Assembly: GCA_025934775.1 (NCBI GenBank)
Contig: JAICWO010000007.1
Coordinates: 1 to 64,000, forward strand
Source: Gemmatimonadaceae bacterium
GTDB lineage: Bacteria > Gemmatimonadota > Gemmatimonadetes > Gemmatimonadales > Gemmatimonadaceae
Direction: 5' to 3'
DNA: 64,000 nucleotides
Part shown: positions 36,770-44,398 of the stretch, in pieces
Layout: the number at the start of each line of letters is the position of its first letter
Numbering within the stretch: position 1 is the first letter of the stretch
Position numbers and translations under genes: made by a program
The notes under the pieces: generated by a model
What the model saw: only the letters and a program-made list of their open reading frames with translations
Told to the model about the DNA's origin: nothing
Database searches by the model: none

Positions 36770-38079
36770 GCGGCGTACCCGTCGTCGCGCTCATCGGGCG
36801 CCCGAACGTTGGCAAGTCGGCGCTCTTCAACCGCATCATTGGCGACGATAGCGCGATCGTCTCCGAGGAAGCCGGCACTACGCGCGATCGACACTTCGCC
36901 GAGACCGATTGGGCGGGGCACACCTTCTGGCTCGTCGACACGGGCGGCGTCGCCGACGACCCGCGCGCGCCCATGGACGTGGAGATCCGGAAACAGGTCG
37001 ATCAAGCGATCGGCGAAGCGGATCTCCTCCTCTTCGTCGTCGATGCGCGCGTTGGTCTCCACTCGAGCGATTATCACGTCGCGGAGTTGCTCCGCAATTC
37101 GGGCAAGCCGTGGATGCTCGTCGCCAACAAGGTCGACGATCCGCGCGCCACGGACTTCTACGAGTTCTACTCGCTGGGCGTCGAACAGGTCTTTCCGGTA
37201 TCGGCCATCAACGGCAAGGGCTCGGGCGATCTGCTCGACGCAGTCGTCGCGTCGCTGCCGGACGTGCAGCCGGACGCCGAACAGACGCTCAGGGTCGCGG
37301 TGATCGGCAAGCCCAACGTCGGCAAATCGTCGATCGTCAACCGGCTGCTTGGCGAGGAACGTCTCGTCGTCTCCGACGTCCCCGGTACCACCCGTGACGC
37401 GATCGATACGCCGATGCGCTATCACGGGCGGCCGTTCGTGTTCGTCGATACCGCGGGCCTGCGCCGCCAGAGCAAGATCGACGAAGGCATCGAGTTCTAC
37501 TCGTCGCTGCGTACGCGCCGTGCGATCGAGCGCGCTGATATCTGCGTCCTCGTCGTCGACGCGACCGAAGGACAGATTCAGAATCAGGATCTCAAGATCG
37601 CGAATCTCGCCTGGGAATCGGGGCGCGGCCTGATCGTCGTCGTCAACAAGTGGGATCTGGCCGAGAAGGATGACAAGGCGACGGCGAAGTATCAGAAAGA
37701 GGCCGCCGAGAAGGCGCCGTTTCTCGGCTTCGTGCCGTTCGTCTTTACGTCCGCCCTGACCGGCCAACGTGTCTCGCGCATTCTCGATCTGATTCTCGAG
37801 GTCGAACAGGAGCGCGGCAAGCGCGTCGCGACCGCGGAGGTCAACGCGAAACTGCACGAGCTGCTCGCGCGCCGCCAACCACCACAGGCCGCTGGTCGCG
37901 AGATCAAGCTCAATTACGCGACGCAGGTCGAGACGCATCCGCCGACGATCGTCGTCTTCGGCAACGCGCCGGATCTCGTGGAAGAGCATTACGTGCGATA
38001 CCTGCACAACGGCTTTCGCTCGTACTGGGGCTTTACGGGGAATCCGCTTCGCATCATCCTCCGCCGCAAAGCGAGTTGA
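36766..38079 (+). CDS. der: Ribosome-assembly GTPase Der (EngA)
   Basis: Der carries two GTPase domains and assists 50S assembly. The 437-residue product shows two full motif sets: GRPNVGKS, DTGG and NKVD, then GKPNVGKS, DTAG and NKWD. The KH-like C-terminal domain ends with FRSYWGFTGNPLRIILRRK, as in typical Der proteins. The GTG start overlaps the radical-SAM gene (GTGA), and the stop shares one base with plsY. Confidence 0.97.
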   Translation: MSGVPVVALIGRPNVGKSALFNRIIGDDSAIVSEEAGTTRDRHFAETDWAGHTFWLVDTGGVADDPRAPMDVEIRKQVDQAIGEADLLLFVVDARVGLHSSDYHVAELLRNSGKPWMLVANKVDDPRATDFYEFYSLGVEQVFPVSAINGKGSGDLLDAVVASLPDVQPDAEQTLRVAVIGKPNVGKSSIVNRLLGEERLVVSDVPGTTRDAIDTPMRYHGRPFVFVDTAGLRRQSKIDEGIEFYSSLRTRRAIERADICVLVVDATEGQIQNQDLKIANLAWESGRGLIVVVNKWDLAEKDDKATAKYQKEAAEKAPFLGFVPFVFTSALTGQRVSRILDLILEVEQERGKRVATAEVNAKLHELLARRQPPQAAGREIKLNYATQVETHPPTIVVFGNAPDLVEEHYVRYLHNGFRSYWGFTGNPLRIILRRKAS

Positions 38080-38780
38080 TGCTCCCGCTCGTCGCCGCCC
38101 TTGTCGCGTCGTATCTGCTCGGGTCCATTCCCGCGGCATACATCGCCGGCAAATCCAAGGGCGTCGACTTGCGCAAACACGGATCCGGCAATCTCGGCGC
38201 GACGAACGTCATTCGCGTGCTCGGCGCCAAGATCGGGCTCGCCGTGTTCGCGTTCGACATGGCCAAGGGCGCGATTCCAGTCGCGGTGTTCTCGCGGTAC
38301 GTGCCGGACGCGATCGCTCCGTTCGGCGATCCGACGATCACGGCCATTCTCTGCGGCGTCGCCGCGATCATCGGCCACGTCCGGCCCGTCTACTTGAAAT
38401 TCGGAAAGGGCGGGAAGGGTGTCGCGACCGCGGCTGGCGTGTTCGTCGCGCTGGCGCCGGTTCAGACATTACTCACGCTCATCATCTTCGCCGTCGTGCT
38501 GCTCTCGAGCGGCTTCGTCTCGCTCGGGTCGCTGACGAGCGCGACGATGCTGCCGGTGCTGCTCGCGATCACCGTCGGCGCGCGGTCGCCCGTGTTCGTC
38601 ATCGCGCTCTTGGTGGCGATCTTCGTGTTCTGGACGCATCGCGCGAACATCGGCCGGCTTCGCCGCGGTGAGGAACATCGGTTCGGAAAGAAGGGCGTGC
38701 CGGCCAAGCGTCCGGCCGCGACGCTCGCGATCACGCTCGTGATCGTGCTCGCGGTGCTGATCGCCGCGAGGTTCGCCTGA
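38079..38780 (+). CDS. plsY: Acyl-phosphate glycerol-3-phosphate acyltransferase PlsY
   Basis: PlsY makes lysophosphatidate from acyl-phosphate and glycerol 3-phosphate at the inner membrane. The product has 233 residues and several helices. The three family motifs are visible: GSIPAAY..., HGSGNLGATNV and KFGKGGKGVAT. ATG 38079 shares a base with the der stop (TGATG); a TTG three bases earlier is less likely. Its substrate glycerol 3-phosphate is made by the next gene, gpsA. Confidence 0.95.
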   Translation: MLPLVAALVASYLLGSIPAAYIAGKSKGVDLRKHGSGNLGATNVIRVLGAKIGLAVFAFDMAKGAIPVAVFSRYVPDAIAPFGDPTITAILCGVAAIIGHVRPVYLKFGKGGKGVATAAGVFVALAPVQTLLTLIIFAVVLLSSGFVSLGSLTSATMLPVLLAITVGARSPVFVIALLVAIFVFWTHRANIGRLRRGEEHRFGKKGVPAKRPAATLAITLVIVLAVLIAARFA

Positions 38781-39775
38781 TGCGTTGCGCGGTCGTCGGC
38801 GCGGGCGCGTGGGGCACCGCGCTCGCGAGTCTCCTGTCGAGCAACGGCCACGAAACGTCGATCTGGGCCCTCGAGCCGGACGTCGTCCGCTCGATCAACG
38901 AGCTGCACGAGAATTCGCGTTTTCTCAAGGGCTTCGCCCTCGCGAGCTCGCTCTGCGCCGCGAATGATCTCGCGCGCGTGGTCGAGGGCGCAGCGCTCGT
39001 GGTCTATGCGACGCCCTCGCACCACCTGCGACGAATCGCGGCTGAGACGAAGCCTCGGCTCACCGGCAACGCCACGGTCGTCATCGCGACGAAAGGAATA
39101 GAGCAGGGGCGTCTCGCGCTCATGAGCGAGGTCGCCGCGGTGGAGCTTCCGGGGTGCCCCGTCGTGGCGCTCTCAGGGCCGAGCTTCGCCGCGGAAGTCG
39201 CCGCGGGTCAGCCGACCGCGATCGTCGCGGCCTCGGCCGACGAACGGGCCGCCATCGCGGTGCAGAGCGCGTTCAGCAGCTCGAGATTCCGCGTCTACAC
39301 GCACGACGACGTCATTGGCGTGGAGCTTGGCGGCGCGCTCAAGAACGTCATGGCCGTCGCCACCGGGATGGTCGAGGGCGCCGGACTCGGCTTCAACTCG
39401 CGCGCGGCGCTGATCACGCGCGGGCTCCATGAGATGACGCGGCTGGGCGTCGCGCTGGGCGCGCACAGCGCCACCTTCGCCGGGCTTGCCGGGCTCGGCG
39501 ATCTCGTGCTGACGTGCACCGGCGCGTTGAGCCGCAATCGTGCGCTCGGGATCGAGATCGGGCAGGGCGCCACGCTCGACGAGGCGCTCGCCGGCAAGGA
39601 GACCGTCGCCGAGGGCGTGCTGACCACCGCGAGCGCGCGCGAGCTCGCCCGCGTACACGACGTATCGATGCCTATCGCCGACACCGTGTTCCGAATTCTT
39701 TTCGAGGGCCAGGCGGCGCGTGACGCCGTTCCCGAGCTCATGGCCCGCGAGCTTCGATCGGAGCAAGACCTGTGA
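38780..39775 (+). CDS. gpsA: Glycerol-3-phosphate dehydrogenase [NAD(P)+]
   Basis: GpsA reduces dihydroxyacetone phosphate to glycerol 3-phosphate, the phospholipid backbone. The 331-residue product has an N-terminal GAGAWGTALA nucleotide-binding site, ATKGIEQ, the SGPSFAAEVA motif, the catalytic-lysine region GVELGGALKNVMAVATG and NSRAALITRGLHEM. It is coupled to plsY (TGATG) and overlaps the merR gene by 4 bases. Confidence 0.96.
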   Translation: MRCAVVGAGAWGTALASLLSSNGHETSIWALEPDVVRSINELHENSRFLKGFALASSLCAANDLARVVEGAALVVYATPSHHLRRIAAETKPRLTGNATVVIATKGIEQGRLALMSEVAAVELPGCPVVALSGPSFAAEVAAGQPTAIVAASADERAAIAVQSAFSSSRFRVYTHDDVIGVELGGALKNVMAVATGMVEGAGLGFNSRAALITRGLHEMTRLGVALGAHSATFAGLAGLGDLVLTCTGALSRNRALGIEIGQGATLDEALAGKETVAEGVLTTASARELARVHDVSMPIADTVFRILFEGQAARDAVPELMARELRSEQDL

Positions 39776-40143
39776 GTCCTACAACGTCCGAACCCATTCA
39801 GGAATTCTTCTCGATCGGAGAGGTCTGCGATCTCACCGGGCTCAAGCCGCACGTGTTGCGGTACTGGGAGAGCCAGTTTCGATTCCTGAGTCCGGCCAAG
39901 AATCGATCGGGAAACCGCGTCTATCAGCGGCGCGAGGTCGAGCTGATCATGCTCGTGAAGCACCTCTTGTACGATGAGAAGTACACGATCGAAGGCGCAC
40001 GCCAGAAAGTGGATGAGCACCGCAAGGGCGGCGATCTCAAGGTCGTGGCACGCGGCGCGCTCACGGTGCAGGCGCTCGAGTCGCTGGAGTCGGATCTCAA
40101 AGATCTGATCGTGGCGCTCGGCTCGACCGTTCTCGCCGACTGA
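39772..40143 (+). CDS. MerR-family transcriptional regulator
   Basis: The 123-residue product has a MerR winged-helix domain: FFSIGEVCDLTGLKPHVLRYWE, then NRVYQRREVELIMLVKHLL. A short coiled C-terminus without metal-binding cysteines follows. Such small MerR proteins often follow plsY-gpsA or an integration-host-like gene in other bacteria. The target is unknown; being in the glycerolipid operon, it may respond to lipid status, but nothing in the sequence shows an operator. Confidence 0.88.
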   Translation: MSPTTSEPIQEFFSIGEVCDLTGLKPHVLRYWESQFRFLSPAKNRSGNRVYQRREVELIMLVKHLLYDEKYTIEGARQKVDEHRKGGDLKVVARGALTVQALESLESDLKDLIVALGSTVLAD

Positions 40144-40148
40144 CTCCG

Positions 40149-40910
40149 ATGCGCCTTCTCCTCACCAACGACGATGGAATTCTCGCGCAGGGCATAGAGT
40201 GTCTATGCCTTGCCGCGGAGCCGCTCGGTGACGTCACGATCGTCGCGCCCGATCGCGAGCAGAGCGCGACGAGCCACTCGCTGACGCTCCACCATCCGCT
40301 GCGGCCGATCCAGCGCGGCGAGCGGCGCTGGCAAGTCGACGGCACGCCGACGGATTGCGTGATGCTCGCGATCGAAACGTTGATGCCGGAGCGCCCGGAT
40401 TTCGTGCTGAGCGGCATCAACCATGGTCAGAACATGGGCGAGGACGTGCTGTATTCCGGCACTGTCGCGGCCGCCATGGAGGGCCTGGCCCTCGGCGTTC
40501 CGTCGATCGCCGTGTCGTTTGCCGGCGGCGATCTGAGAACCGACGTGAGCCAGTTGAAGCAGCAGGTGAAGGTGCTCACGCCGCTGCTCGCCCATCTCAC
40601 GTCGCTTCCCAACTTCCCGGCGGACACGCTGCTCAACGTCAATCTTCCGCCCGTTCCGGCGAACGACGTGAAAGGCGTGCGCCTCACGCGCCTGGGCCGC
40701 CGCGTCTACTCGACATCCGTCGCGCCGATGCGCGATCCGTGGGGACGGCAGATCTACTGGATCGGCGGCGGTGAGATCACGTGGAGCGGGGAGCCGGATT
40801 CCGATTTCCGCGCGATCGACGAAGGGTACATCTCGGTCACGCCGCTGCACCTCGACTTGACGCACTTCGACGTACTTCGCGGAGCGAGCTCGTGGTGGCG
40901 CGACCTGTAG
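40149..40910 (+). CDS. surE: 5'/3'-nucleotidase SurE
   Basis: SurE is a metal-dependent phosphatase acting on nucleoside monophosphates, often under stress or stationary phase. The 253-residue product starts MRLLLTNDDGILAQGI with the metal-binding DD pair. It has PDREQSATSHSLT, the SGINHGQNMGEDVLYSGTVAAA motif and a C-terminal dimerisation region. As in many genomes it is followed by pcm, here overlapping it by 19 bases. Confidence 0.95.
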   Translation: MRLLLTNDDGILAQGIECLCLAAEPLGDVTIVAPDREQSATSHSLTLHHPLRPIQRGERRWQVDGTPTDCVMLAIETLMPERPDFVLSGINHGQNMGEDVLYSGTVAAAMEGLALGVPSIAVSFAGGDLRTDVSQLKQQVKVLTPLLAHLTSLPNFPADTLLNVNLPPVPANDVKGVRLTRLGRRVYSTSVAPMRDPWGRQIYWIGGGEITWSGEPDSDFRAIDEGYISVTPLHLDLTHFDVLRGASSWWRDL

Positions 40911-41563
40911 ACACGGAGCTCCGCGGCGCGCGGCAGCGCCTCGTCGAGACGCTGCGCGAGAAGGGCATTCGCGATCTCGCCGTGCTCCGCGCGTTCGAGC
41001 TCACGCCGCGCCACGCCTTCGTGCCCACGGGCATTCGCCACCGTGCCTACGAGGACTCGGCGCTTCCGATCGGCAACGGCCAGACGATCTCTCAGCCCTG
41101 GGTGCACGCGCGCTATCTCGAGCTGCTGCAGCTCGCGGGCAAGGAGCGCGTACTCGAGATCGGGACCGGATCGGGCTATCAGACGGTGCTGCTGTCACAC
41201 CTCGTCGCGCAGGTCTTTTCGATCGAGCGAATTCCCGCGCTCGTTCAGCTAGCGCGCGAGAACATTCAGCGCGCCGGCGCGAACAACGTCTCGCTGCTGA
41301 TGGGCGATGGAACCATCGGCTGGCGCGAGTACGCGCCCTACAACGCGATTCTCGTCAGCGCCGGTGCTCCGTCGATTCCGCAGCCGTTGCTCGAGCAGCT
41401 CGCCGAAGGCGGCCGTCTGCTCGTCCCGGTCGGCGATCGCGACGAGCAGAAGCTCGTCATCGCGACGCGCACCAATGGTCAGATCGTGATGCGCGAGGAA
41501 GCACCCATGCGATTCGTGCCGCTGATCGGATCGCACGGATGGGGCAAGCAGCCCGGGTCGTGA
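40892..41563 (+). CDS. pcm: Protein-L-isoaspartate O-methyltransferase
   Basis: Pcm repairs isomerised aspartyl residues using S-adenosylmethionine. The 223-residue product has the PRHAFVPTGIRHRAYEDSALPIG region, GQTISQPWV, SAM-binding motif I LEIGTGSGYQTVLLS and the DNAILVSAGAPSIPQPLLEQ-type segment near the C-terminus. GTG 40892, overlapping surE by 19 bases, is favoured. A second GTG three bases later is possible. It is coupled with the acylphosphatase gene by TGATG. Confidence 0.93.
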   Translation: MVARPVDTELRGARQRLVETLREKGIRDLAVLRAFELTPRHAFVPTGIRHRAYEDSALPIGNGQTISQPWVHARYLELLQLAGKERVLEIGTGSGYQTVLLSHLVAQVFSIERIPALVQLARENIQRAGANNVSLLMGDGTIGWREYAPYNAILVSAGAPSIPQPLLEQLAEGGRLLVPVGDRDEQKLVIATRTNGQIVMREEAPMRFVPLIGSHGWGKQPGS

Positions 41564-41832
41564 TGCACTTGCACGTTCGCGTTCGCGGCCGGGTGCAGGG
41601 AGTCGGATTTCGCTGGTTCGTTCGCGAAGCTGCACGCGGACTCGGCCTGTCTGGCTGGGTGCGCAACGATCCCGACGGTTCGGTCGAAGTCGCCGCCGAG
41701 GGGCCTGACGACGCGATTCGCGCACTCCGCGAGCGATTGCTCGAGGGGCCGCCCGGCGCGTCAGTCGCAGGTCTCCAGGAGCTCGAGCAGTCCACGATCG
41801 AGCTCGAGCAACCTTTCACGATTCTGAGGTAA
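41563..41832 (+). CDS. acyP: Acylphosphatase
   Basis: The 89-residue product is a normal-length acylphosphatase, hydrolysing carboxyl phosphates. The catalytic region HVRVRGRVQGVGFRWFVREA contains the active-site arginine, and GWVRNDPDGSVEVAAEG contains the active-site asparagine. ATG 41563 shares a base with the pcm stop; a frame reaching back to 41539 is not needed. Confidence 0.93.
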   Translation: MHLHVRVRGRVQGVGFRWFVREAARGLGLSGWVRNDPDGSVEVAAEGPDDAIRALRERLLEGPPGASVAGLQELEQSTIELEQPFTILR

Positions 41833-41838
41833 TGGAGC

Positions 41839-42384
41839 ATGCCGCTCGCACCGACGGACCTCGATCTTGCGCAGCGCCTCAGCCGGCTCATTCGTGACGT
41901 GCCCGACTATCCCAAGCCGGGGATCCTCTTCAAGGACATCACTCCGCTGCTCGGCGACGCGGCCGCGTTCGCGGCCGCGACCGATGACATGGCGCGGCCG
42001 TTCGAAGCCTCCGCCGTTACTCACGTGGTGGCCATCGAGAGCCGCGGCTTCATTCTCGGCGGCCCGATCGCGCAGCGGCTCGGGGCAGGGTTCGTCCCCG
42101 TGCGAAAGCCGGGGAAGCTGCCGAGCGCGACGCGCCGCGAGGAGTACGCGTTGGAGTACGGCTCGGACGCGCTCGAGATCCACGCCGATGCCTGCGACAG
42201 CGGCGCGCGGGTACTCATCGTGGACGACGTGCTCGCGACCGGCGGCACCGCGGATGCTACGCGGCGGCTGGTGAACGCTCTTGGCGCCACCGTCGTCGGG
42301 CTTTCGTTCCTGATCACGCTCTCGTTTCTCCCGGGGCGCGAGCGCGTCGCGGGAACGCCAATTCATTCCACCATCACATTTTGA
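41839..42384 (+). CDS. apt: Adenine phosphoribosyltransferase
   Basis: Apt salvages adenine to AMP using PRPP. The 181-residue product has PKPGILFKDITPLL, the ESRGFILGGPIA motif, RKPGKLPS and the PRPP-binding VLIVDDVLATGGTADA. The ATG is six bases after the acylphosphatase stop. The gene closes the surE-pcm-acyP-apt group, all with nucleotide or damage-repair themes. Confidence 0.96.
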   Translation: MPLAPTDLDLAQRLSRLIRDVPDYPKPGILFKDITPLLGDAAAFAAATDDMARPFEASAVTHVVAIESRGFILGGPIAQRLGAGFVPVRKPGKLPSATRREEYALEYGSDALEIHADACDSGARVLIVDDVLATGGTADATRRLVNALGATVVGLSFLITLSFLPGRERVAGTPIHSTITF

Positions 42385-42403
42385 CCCGGGTGAACTGGTC
42401 GCG

Positions 42404-42432
42404 TTGATCCGCGAGAAACGTTATCTTAGTTG
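42404..42432 (+). promoter_or_regulatory. Possible promoter for tRNA-Arg
   Basis: TTGATC (42404-42409) and TAGTTG (42427-42432) are 17 bases apart, placing the start about 15 bases before the tRNA. The -10 lacks the usual final T. The only other candidate is a 16-base-spaced TTAGTT. Weak evidence. Confidence 0.3.
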
Positions 42433-42453
42433 ACTGTACCCGGACGGTCGGAC

Positions 42454-42527
42454 GCCCCTGTAGCTCAGATGGATAGAGCAGCGGTTTCCTAAACCGTTGG
42501 TCGGAGGTTCGAATCCTCTCAGGGGCA
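42454..42527 (+). tRNA. tRNA-Arg (anticodon CCT)
   Basis: A full cloverleaf folds by eye: acceptor GCCCCTG with CAGGGGC, D-arm GCTC/GAGC, anticodon stem GCGGT/ACCGT with loop TTCCTAA (anticodon CCT, reading AGG), and a T-arm GGAGG TTCGAAT CCTCT. Discriminator base is A. CCA is not encoded, so it is added after transcription. It sits between apt and the TPR gene on the same strand. Confidence 0.96.
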
Positions 42528-42565
42528 CTGGGGCACTTCCGCTCGCTCTTTACCACGATCGATCC

Positions 42566-43234
42566 ATGACAAGCATTCGCACCGACATCGATTCCGCGGC
42601 CGCGGAACGCGCGCAGACTTTTCTGGACTGGACCAAGATCAACGCCAAGGCTCTCGCCACGGGAGCGGTGATCGTCCTGGTCGCGGCCGCCGGGTACTGG
42701 TTCTACCTCAGGCAGCAGGAGATCAAGTCCGCGAACGCCGAGAAGTCGCTCCTGAGCGCGAAGCAGTCGATCGCCGCGGGGAACCAAGCGCTCGCCCAGA
42801 GCGACTTGCAGAAGGTCTTCTCCCAGTACGGCTCGACGACCGCGGGAGTCGAGGCGGCGATGCTCCTCGCCCAGATGGACTATGACGCCGCCAAGTACCA
42901 GGACGGCATCTCGCTGCTCCAGAAGGCAGCCGGCAGCAGCGGCGCGTCGCGCAACCAGACCGCCATCCTGAGCCTCGAAGGCGACGGCTACATGCAGATG
43001 AGCAAGGCCGGCCAGGCCGCCAAAGCGTATCAGGATGCCGCCACCGCCGCGCTTGGTGACATCGAGCGGTCGTACGAACAGGCCAAAGCCGCGCGGGCGT
43101 ACGCCACGAGCGGCGATACCGCGAGCGCCCGGAAGATCTGGGCAGCGCTCTCGGACGATCCGAAGGCTGCCACTGTGGCCGCGGAAGCCAAAGTGAGACT
43201 CGGTGAGCTGACGGCGGCACCCGCGAAGAAGTAG
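42566..43234 (+). CDS. Membrane-anchored TPR-like protein (YfgM-like)
   Basis: The 222-residue product has one transmembrane helix near 30-48 (ALATGAVIVLVAAAGYWFYL). The rest is a periplasmic helical region of TPR-like repeats (SALSSEKSLLSAKQS-type and DYDAAKYQDGISLLQKAAG). This resembles YfgM/AncA proteins that work with periplasmic chaperones. ATG 42566 is chosen because the frame upstream runs through the tRNA. It is the last plus-strand gene before the dif region and has its own terminator. Confidence 0.82.
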   Translation: MTSIRTDIDSAAAERAQTFLDWTKINAKALATGAVIVLVAAAGYWFYLRQQEIKSANAEKSLLSAKQSIAAGNQALAQSDLQKVFSQYGSTTAGVEAAMLLAQMDYDAAKYQDGISLLQKAAGSSGASRNQTAILSLEGDGYMQMSKAGQAAKAYQDAATAALGDIERSYEQAKAARAYATSGDTASARKIWAALSDDPKAATVAAEAKVRLGELTAAPAKK

Positions 43235-43259
43235 CACCGAAACCCGGCTCGGCTGGTTC

Positions 43260-43294
43260 AACAGGCTCGGCGCTCGCGCGCCGAGCCTGTTTTT
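43260..43294 (+). terminator. Rho-independent terminator of the last plus-strand gene
   Basis: ACAGGCTCGGCGC (43261-43273) and GCGCCGAGCCTGT (43278-43290) form a 13-bp perfect stem around TCGC, followed by TTTT. It lies 26 bases after the TPR gene stop and marks the end of the plus-strand arm. Confidence 0.93.
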
Positions 43295-43420
43295 GCCTTG
43301 TGCTGACGTGCGAGGCACGCGCATTTGAGGCGCCAAAACGGCCATAGCATCAGATGTGTGCAGTACAGAGGCACAAAGACGACAGCATCAATTGGCGCCT
43401 TGATGGCGTGGATTCCACAT

Positions 43421-43448
43421 AGTTCGTATAAGATGTATTATGTAAACT
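43421..43448 (+). other. dif: dif-like XerC/XerD recombination site
   Basis: The 28-bp site has the XerC/XerD layout. The left arm AGTTCGTATAA (43421-43431) agrees with the E. coli XerC arm at 8 of 11 positions. The central hexamer is GATGTA (43432-43437). The right arm TTATGTAAACT (43438-43448) agrees with E. coli at 9 of 11, and as I recall equals the Bacillus subtilis right arm. The arms are partial inverted repeats of each other. The site sits in the only large gap, exactly where plus-strand genes end and minus-strand genes begin. It most likely resolves chromosome dimers at the replication terminus. No xerC/xerD gene is in the window. Confidence 0.85.
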
Positions 43449-43463
43449 GCATCCGGGGAAATC

Positions 43464-43488
43464 CTGTGGAGAACTTCGTTCTCCACAG
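43464..43488. other. Perfect 11-bp inverted repeat next to dif
   Basis: CTGTGGAGAAC (43464-43474) and GTTCTCCACAG (43478-43488) flank TTC. The repeat starts 16 bases after the dif-like site. Read on the minus strand it lies about 52 bases beyond the dapF stop and is followed by GATTT, so it may be a weak dapF terminator. A protein-binding palindrome associated with dif is the alternative. Confidence 0.7.
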
Positions 43489-43540
43489 CCGCCATAAATT
43501 GCTCTTGGTTCATCAAGCCGCTGAAATTCAACAGCTTGCG

Positions 43541-44368
43541 CTATATCTCCGAAAGTAGTCCTTGAAAGACCACTCGCCCCTCGCCGGCCAAGCTGGGTAG
43601 CCACGCGGCGCCAGATCGCTCGAGGCGAACGCGAAGGATGCGGCCGGACTTCGTTTCGAGCGCAACCGGCCCGGTCGCGTCGCCCCACGCCGTCAGCAGT
43701 ATCGCCGTGGCAACGGAGCCGCTGCCGCACGCGAGGGTTTCCGCCTCGACGCCGCGCTCGTACGTCCGGATGCGCCACCGGCCGTGGGCGCTGCTCTGGG
43801 AGACAAAGTTTGCGTTGGCGCCGTGCGTCAAACTGGCGTGGTGCCGGAGCGGTCGGCCGCGTCCGGCGACATCAACGGTCGAGACGTCGTCGCATTGGAT
43901 CACGAGGTGCGGAACCCCGACGAGCGCGAATCCGATACGCCGCTCGCCCACCTGCGTGCTGATCGCGGCGGCCGCCGCCGAGACGTCGGTGACTTCCGGC
44001 AGATCAATCTCAGGCAAACCGTCGGGGCCGATCCGCGCCTTGACCACGCCCGAGTCGGTCTCGATCGTGACGTCGTGGTCAGACGCGATGCCCAGCTCCG
44101 CAACCAGGCGTGTCGTGCACAGCGTGGCGTTGCCGCAGAAGTCGGCGCGGCCGCCGTCCGCGTTCAGGTAGACGAGCTTGATCGTCGCTCGGTTCGACGG
44201 CTCCAGGAACACGACACCGTCTGCCCCAACACCGGTGCCGCGGGCGCATATCCGCTGCACGACCTCCGCCTCGGCGAGCCGCCCGGCGGGCTCATGGCGG
44301 GCGTCGACCATGACGAAGTCGTTCCCCGACCCGCTCATCTTGTAGAAGGATCGGCCGGCCCGAATCAC
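43541..44368 (-). CDS. dapF: Diaminopimelate epimerase
   Basis: DapF makes meso-diaminopimelate for peptidoglycan and lysine. The 275-residue product begins FYKMSGSGNDFVMVDA. It carries both catalytic cysteines, in DFCGNATLC and in ETLACGSGSVATA. The GTG start has a GAGGGA ribosome-binding site about 9 bases upstream. It is the last gene of the minus-strand arm, ending next to the dif region. Confidence 0.95.
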   Translation of the reverse strand: MIRAGRSFYKMSGSGNDFVMVDARHEPAGRLAEAEVVQRICARGTGVGADGVVFLEPSNRATIKLVYLNADGGRADFCGNATLCTTRLVAELGIASDHDVTIETDSGVVKARIGPDGLPEIDLPEVTDVSAAAAAISTQVGERRIGFALVGVPHLVIQCDDVSTVDVAGRGRPLRHHASLTHGANANFVSQSSAHGRWRIRTYERGVEAETLACGSGSVATAILLTAWGDATGPVALETKSGRILRVRLERSGAAWLPSLAGEGRVVFQGLLSEI

Positions 44369-44398
44369 GCTCTTTCCCTCAAATGTTGAGGTCAGTGT

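Larger units (their letters stand above)
43235..43540. other. Gene-free convergence region, 306 bp
   Basis: No convincing gene is present. Read left to right it holds the terminator of the last plus-strand gene, a GGCGCC-containing inverted pair (AGGCGCCAA at 43328-43336 and TTGGCGCCT at 43392-43400), an AT-rich dif-like site, an 11-bp palindrome and the 3' flank of dapF. It is the most AT-rich stretch of the window. A 77-codon frame across it has no recognisable features. Confidence 0.8.

Noticed and set aside
43325-43558. A 77-codon plus-strand frame across the dif region
   Set aside because: It crosses the dif-like site, the palindrome and the dapF end. It has no ribosome-binding site and no recognisable protein features.
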